Origin: Hoeflea_A sp965204935
GTDB taxonomy: Bacteria; Pseudomonadota; Alphaproteobacteria; Rhizobiales; Rhizobiaceae
Assembly (NCBI RefSeq): GCF_965204935.1
Contig: NZ_CBDBFO010000002.1
Length of the DNA: 64,000 nucleotides
Strand: one strand, 5' to 3'
Position numbers and translations under genes: made by a program. Shown here in pieces: positions 61,997 through 64,000 of this stretch. The notes below the pieces were generated by a model. It saw only the letters and a program-made list of their open reading frames with translations, was not told where the DNA came from and did no database searches. Each line of letters opens with the position of its first letter. Position 1 is the first letter of the stretch.

Positions 61997-62653
61997 GTGG
62001 ACCATGCGGTGCTGACCGAGACCGAGAGCATTGAAGAATTCACGCCGCGGCAGAACGCGGTGCTTGAGACAGCGCTTCGCCTTCTGGTCGAGGGCGGCGG
62101 CGGTGCGCTGACAACGGCGCGCATCGCGCGCGCGGCGAACTGTTCCAAGGAAAGCCTCTACAAGTGGTTCGGCGACCGCGACGGATTGCTGGCCGCCATC
62201 ATCACCTATCAGGCGAGCAAGGTCCGGGTTCCAGGAACAGGACCGCTGCCGGAGACCGAAGCCGCGTTTCGCGAAAATCTCGAACAATTCGCCAGCGATC
62301 TGATGACGGTCCTGTCGGGCGATGTTTCGCTGGCACTCAACCGCCTCGCCATCGGCCAGGCCAGCCGCGATGACGCTCATCTCGGACGGCTGGTGCTGGA
62401 ACGCGGCCGCCGGATGATCGGTCAACGGGCAGGGGCGCTGCTCGAAGCCGGGCGGCGGCGCGGATTTATCCGTTACGACAACGGCGATGCGGCCTTCCGA
62501 ACGCTCTATGGCCTGGTGATCCGCGATTTTCATGTGCGCCAGTTGCTTGGCGATACGCTGACGCCGGAGGAGGGCGATTTCAGCGCCCAGGCAAAATCCG
62601 CCGTCGATCAATTCTTTGCACTTTACGGGACGGACGGGACGGCAAGGCCCTGA
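61997..62653 (+). CDS. TetR-family regulator upstream of ilvC
   Basis: A 218-aa TetR/AcrR-type repressor: NAVLETALRLLVEGGGGALTTARIARAANCSKESLYKWFGDRDGLLAAII is the HTH, followed by a helical ligand domain (TetR_C). The start is GTG 61997. It precedes ilvC by 45 bp on the same strand, so it may be co-transcribed with or regulate ilvC; ligand unknown. Confidence 0.85.
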   Translation: MDHAVLTETESIEEFTPRQNAVLETALRLLVEGGGGALTTARIARAANCSKESLYKWFGDRDGLLAAIITYQASKVRVPGTGPLPETEAAFRENLEQFASDLMTVLSGDVSLALNRLAIGQASRDDAHLGRLVLERGRRMIGQRAGALLEAGRRRGFIRYDNGDAAFRTLYGLVIRDFHVRQLLGDTLTPEEGDFSAQAKSAVDQFFALYGTDGTARP

Positions 62654-62698
62654 TGATCCCAAACGACTGAATCAACATGTCCATGAAAGGAAACTGTT

Positions 62699-63709
62699 AT
62701 GCGTGTGTATTATGATCGCGATGCCGATCTGAACCTCATCAAGTCGAAGAAAGTGGCCATTATCGGTTATGGCAGCCAGGGCCGTGCCCATGCGCTCAAC
62801 CTGAAGGATTCGGGCGTGCCTGATATTGCCATTGCGCTGCGTGAAGGCTCGGCAACGGCCAAGAAGGCCGAGGCCGACGGCTTCGAAGTCAAGTCTGTCG
62901 CCGAAGCCGCCGGCTGGGCCGACCTGATGATGATGGCGACCCCCGACGAGCTGCAGGCCGACATCTACCGCGACCACATTGCCGGCAATATCCGCGACGG
63001 CGCGGCGATCGCATTCGCCCACGGGCTTAACGTCCATTTCGGCCTGATCGAGCCGAAGGCGACGGTCGACGTTTTGATGGTCGCGCCGAAGGGCCCCGGT
63101 CACACGGTGCGCGGCGAATACCAGAAAGGCGGCGGTGTTCCCTGCCTGATTGCCGTGCACCAGGATGCCTCGGGCAATGCCCATGACCTCGGTCTTTCCT
63201 ATGCCTGCGGGGTTGGCGGAGGCCGTTCGGGCATCATCGAGACGAACTTCAAGGAAGAGTGTGAAACGGATCTCTTTGGTGAGCAGGTTGTTTTGTGCGG
63301 CGGCCTGGTCGAACTGATCCGGGCTGGCTTCGAGACCCTCGTGGACGCCGGCTACGCGCCTGAAATGGCCTATTTCGAGTGCCTGCACGAGGTCAAGCTG
63401 ATCGTCGACCTGATCTATGAGGGCGGCATCGCCAACATGAACTACTCGATTTCCAATACCGCCGAATGGGGCGAGTATGTTTCCGGGCCGCGCATCATCA
63501 CCGAGGATACGAAGGCGGAGATGAAACGCATCCTCAATGACATCCAGACCGGCAAGTTTACTTCCGAATGGATGCAGGAATACCGGGCTGGCGCGGCACG
63601 CTTCAAGGGCATCCGCCGCAACAATGATGCGCACCAGATCGAGGAAGTCGGCGAGAAGCTGCGCGGCATGATGCCGTGGATCAAGTCGAACGCGCTGGTC
63701 GACAAGTAA
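62699..63709 (+). CDS. ilvC: Ketol-acid reductoisomerase
   Basis: A 336-aa class I (short) NADPH-dependent enzyme, second step of valine/isoleucine synthesis after IlvI/IlvH. The Rossmann motif is VAIIGYGSQGRAHALNL; the metal-binding helical domain has FGEQVVLCGGLVELIRAGFETLVDAGYAPEMAYFECLHEVKLIVDLIYEGG and NYSISNTAEWGEY. GAAAGGAAA precedes the ATG. It ends at a strong terminator. Confidence 0.96.
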   Translation: MRVYYDRDADLNLIKSKKVAIIGYGSQGRAHALNLKDSGVPDIAIALREGSATAKKAEADGFEVKSVAEAAGWADLMMMATPDELQADIYRDHIAGNIRDGAAIAFAHGLNVHFGLIEPKATVDVLMVAPKGPGHTVRGEYQKGGGVPCLIAVHQDASGNAHDLGLSYACGVGGGRSGIIETNFKEECETDLFGEQVVLCGGLVELIRAGFETLVDAGYAPEMAYFECLHEVKLIVDLIYEGGIANMNYSISNTAEWGEYVSGPRIITEDTKAEMKRILNDIQTGKFTSEWMQEYRAGAARFKGIRRNNDAHQIEEVGEKLRGMMPWIKSNALVDK

Positions 63710-63735
63710 CGCAACTGACAGGATTTGAGCTACAA

Positions 63736-63763
63736 AACGGGGCGGAAACGCCCCGTTTTTTTA
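63736..63763. terminator. Intrinsic terminator of ilvC
   Basis: A 9-bp stem AACGGGGCG with CGCCCCGTT around a GAAA tetraloop, followed by seven Ts. It also lies immediately beyond the stop of the convergent gene at 63761. Confidence 0.9.
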
Positions 63764-64000
63764 TCGCCGGCCAAGCAACCGTAGCATGACCCTTCGCGGC
63801 TGGCGCCAGAAGCTCAGGGGTATGTAGTATTCTTGCGGGATGATTGGATCCACCGGCAGCTTTTTCTCGGCCACGCGCAGAAGGTGATCGGGCAGGCTGA
63901 GCCGCGTGATTTGCCCGTCGGTGGTTGAGACGATGTCCTCGGCGAGGCCGAAGGTCTCCTGGGGCGTTCTTTCAACCTTCCGCCAGTCGAATTCGTTGCG
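63761..64000 (-). CDS. C-terminal part of an unrecognised gene, cut by the window edge
   Basis: A minus-strand frame open from the window end to the TAA at 63763-63761: 79 residues with NEFDWRKVERTPQETFGLAEDIV, PVDPIIPQEYYIPLSFW and a basic tail RQPRRVMLRLLGRR. No family is recognised. The stop falls in the T-run of the ilvC terminator. The gene starts beyond the window. Confidence 0.6.
   Translation of the reverse strand, partial: RNEFDWRKVERTPQETFGLAEDIVSTTDGQITRLSLPDHLLRVAEKKLPVDPIIPQEYYIPLSFWRQPRRVMLRLLGRR

Noticed and set aside
1..64000. CRISPR array, prophage or integrase-borne island
   Set aside because: No regularly spaced repeats, cas-like genes, phage structural genes, integrase or tRNA-linked attachment site were seen. 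The only mobility genes are the IS transposases.

Overview
The window looks like the chromosome of an alphaproteobacterium of the order Hyphomicrobiales (Rhizobiales), probably in the Phyllobacteriaceae/Rhizobiaceae/Hoeflea range. Two things point there. The conserved run thyA-folA-hflK-hflC-DUF2065-degP-serB-miaA-HerA ATPase-ilvI-ilvH-pdxJ-ilvC sits behind sspB. The tmRNA gene is circularly permuted and encodes the tag ANDNYAEARLAA. No species can be named from sequence alone.

Layout. (1) 1-8.5 kb is accessory metabolism: a taurine-pyruvate-type aminotransferase, two LysR regulators, a cupin, a 1-Cys peroxiredoxin, an exported isochorismatase-fold hydrolase, a VOC protein and two small alpha/beta-barrel or START-type proteins. 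(2) 8.5-32.5 kb is a mobile and accessory block. Two 3165-bp elements in direct orientation, differing at one base that I can see, bracket 17.6 kb. Each is an IS66-family element whose transposase gene is split by an IS110/IS1111-family element. Between them lie an arsR gene cut from its AHSA1-like partner, gltS, an ArsP/MFS efflux pair, a CueR-like regulator divergent to a DUF4396 gene, a LacI-controlled sugar ABC transporter with a GH63-type hydrolase, matR-matA-matB for malonate use, and a decapitated FAD monooxygenase. (3) 32.5-38.5 kb carries a thioesterase clipped by the IS, a frameshifted GlcD-type oxidase and a large AsmA protein. (4) 38.5-47.8 kb is core: sspB operon, permuted ssrA, thyA-folA, hflKC, degP, GNAT-serB, miaA. 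(5) 47.8-52.4 kb is a HerA-type ATPase gene broken by a 2.6-kb IS that carries a pRiA4b ORF-3 passenger gene. (6) 52.4-64 kb holds the branched-chain amino acid genes: ilvI behind a leader-peptide attenuator, an EamA transporter, ilvH and ilvC. They are interspersed with LysE, a cobalt-type nitrile hydratase set, a thioesterase, a RecD-like helicase, pdxJ and a TetR regulator.

How the parts work together. The LacI-ABC-GH63 cluster should import and cleave a small glycoside. MatA and MatB turn malonate into acetyl-CoA under MatR. HflK and HflC modulate FtsH and sit beside the DegP periplasmic protease. SspB feeds tmRNA-tagged peptides to ClpXP. IlvI, IlvH and IlvC perform the first two steps of valine/isoleucine synthesis. 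The least ordinary points are a DUF11 (Ig-like) domain inserted in a periplasmic loop of a sugar ABC permease, the nested IS pair with exact target duplications at one copy and none at the other, the IS with a passenger gene inside the HerA gene, and the ilvI attenuator. I did not find a wholly new system.
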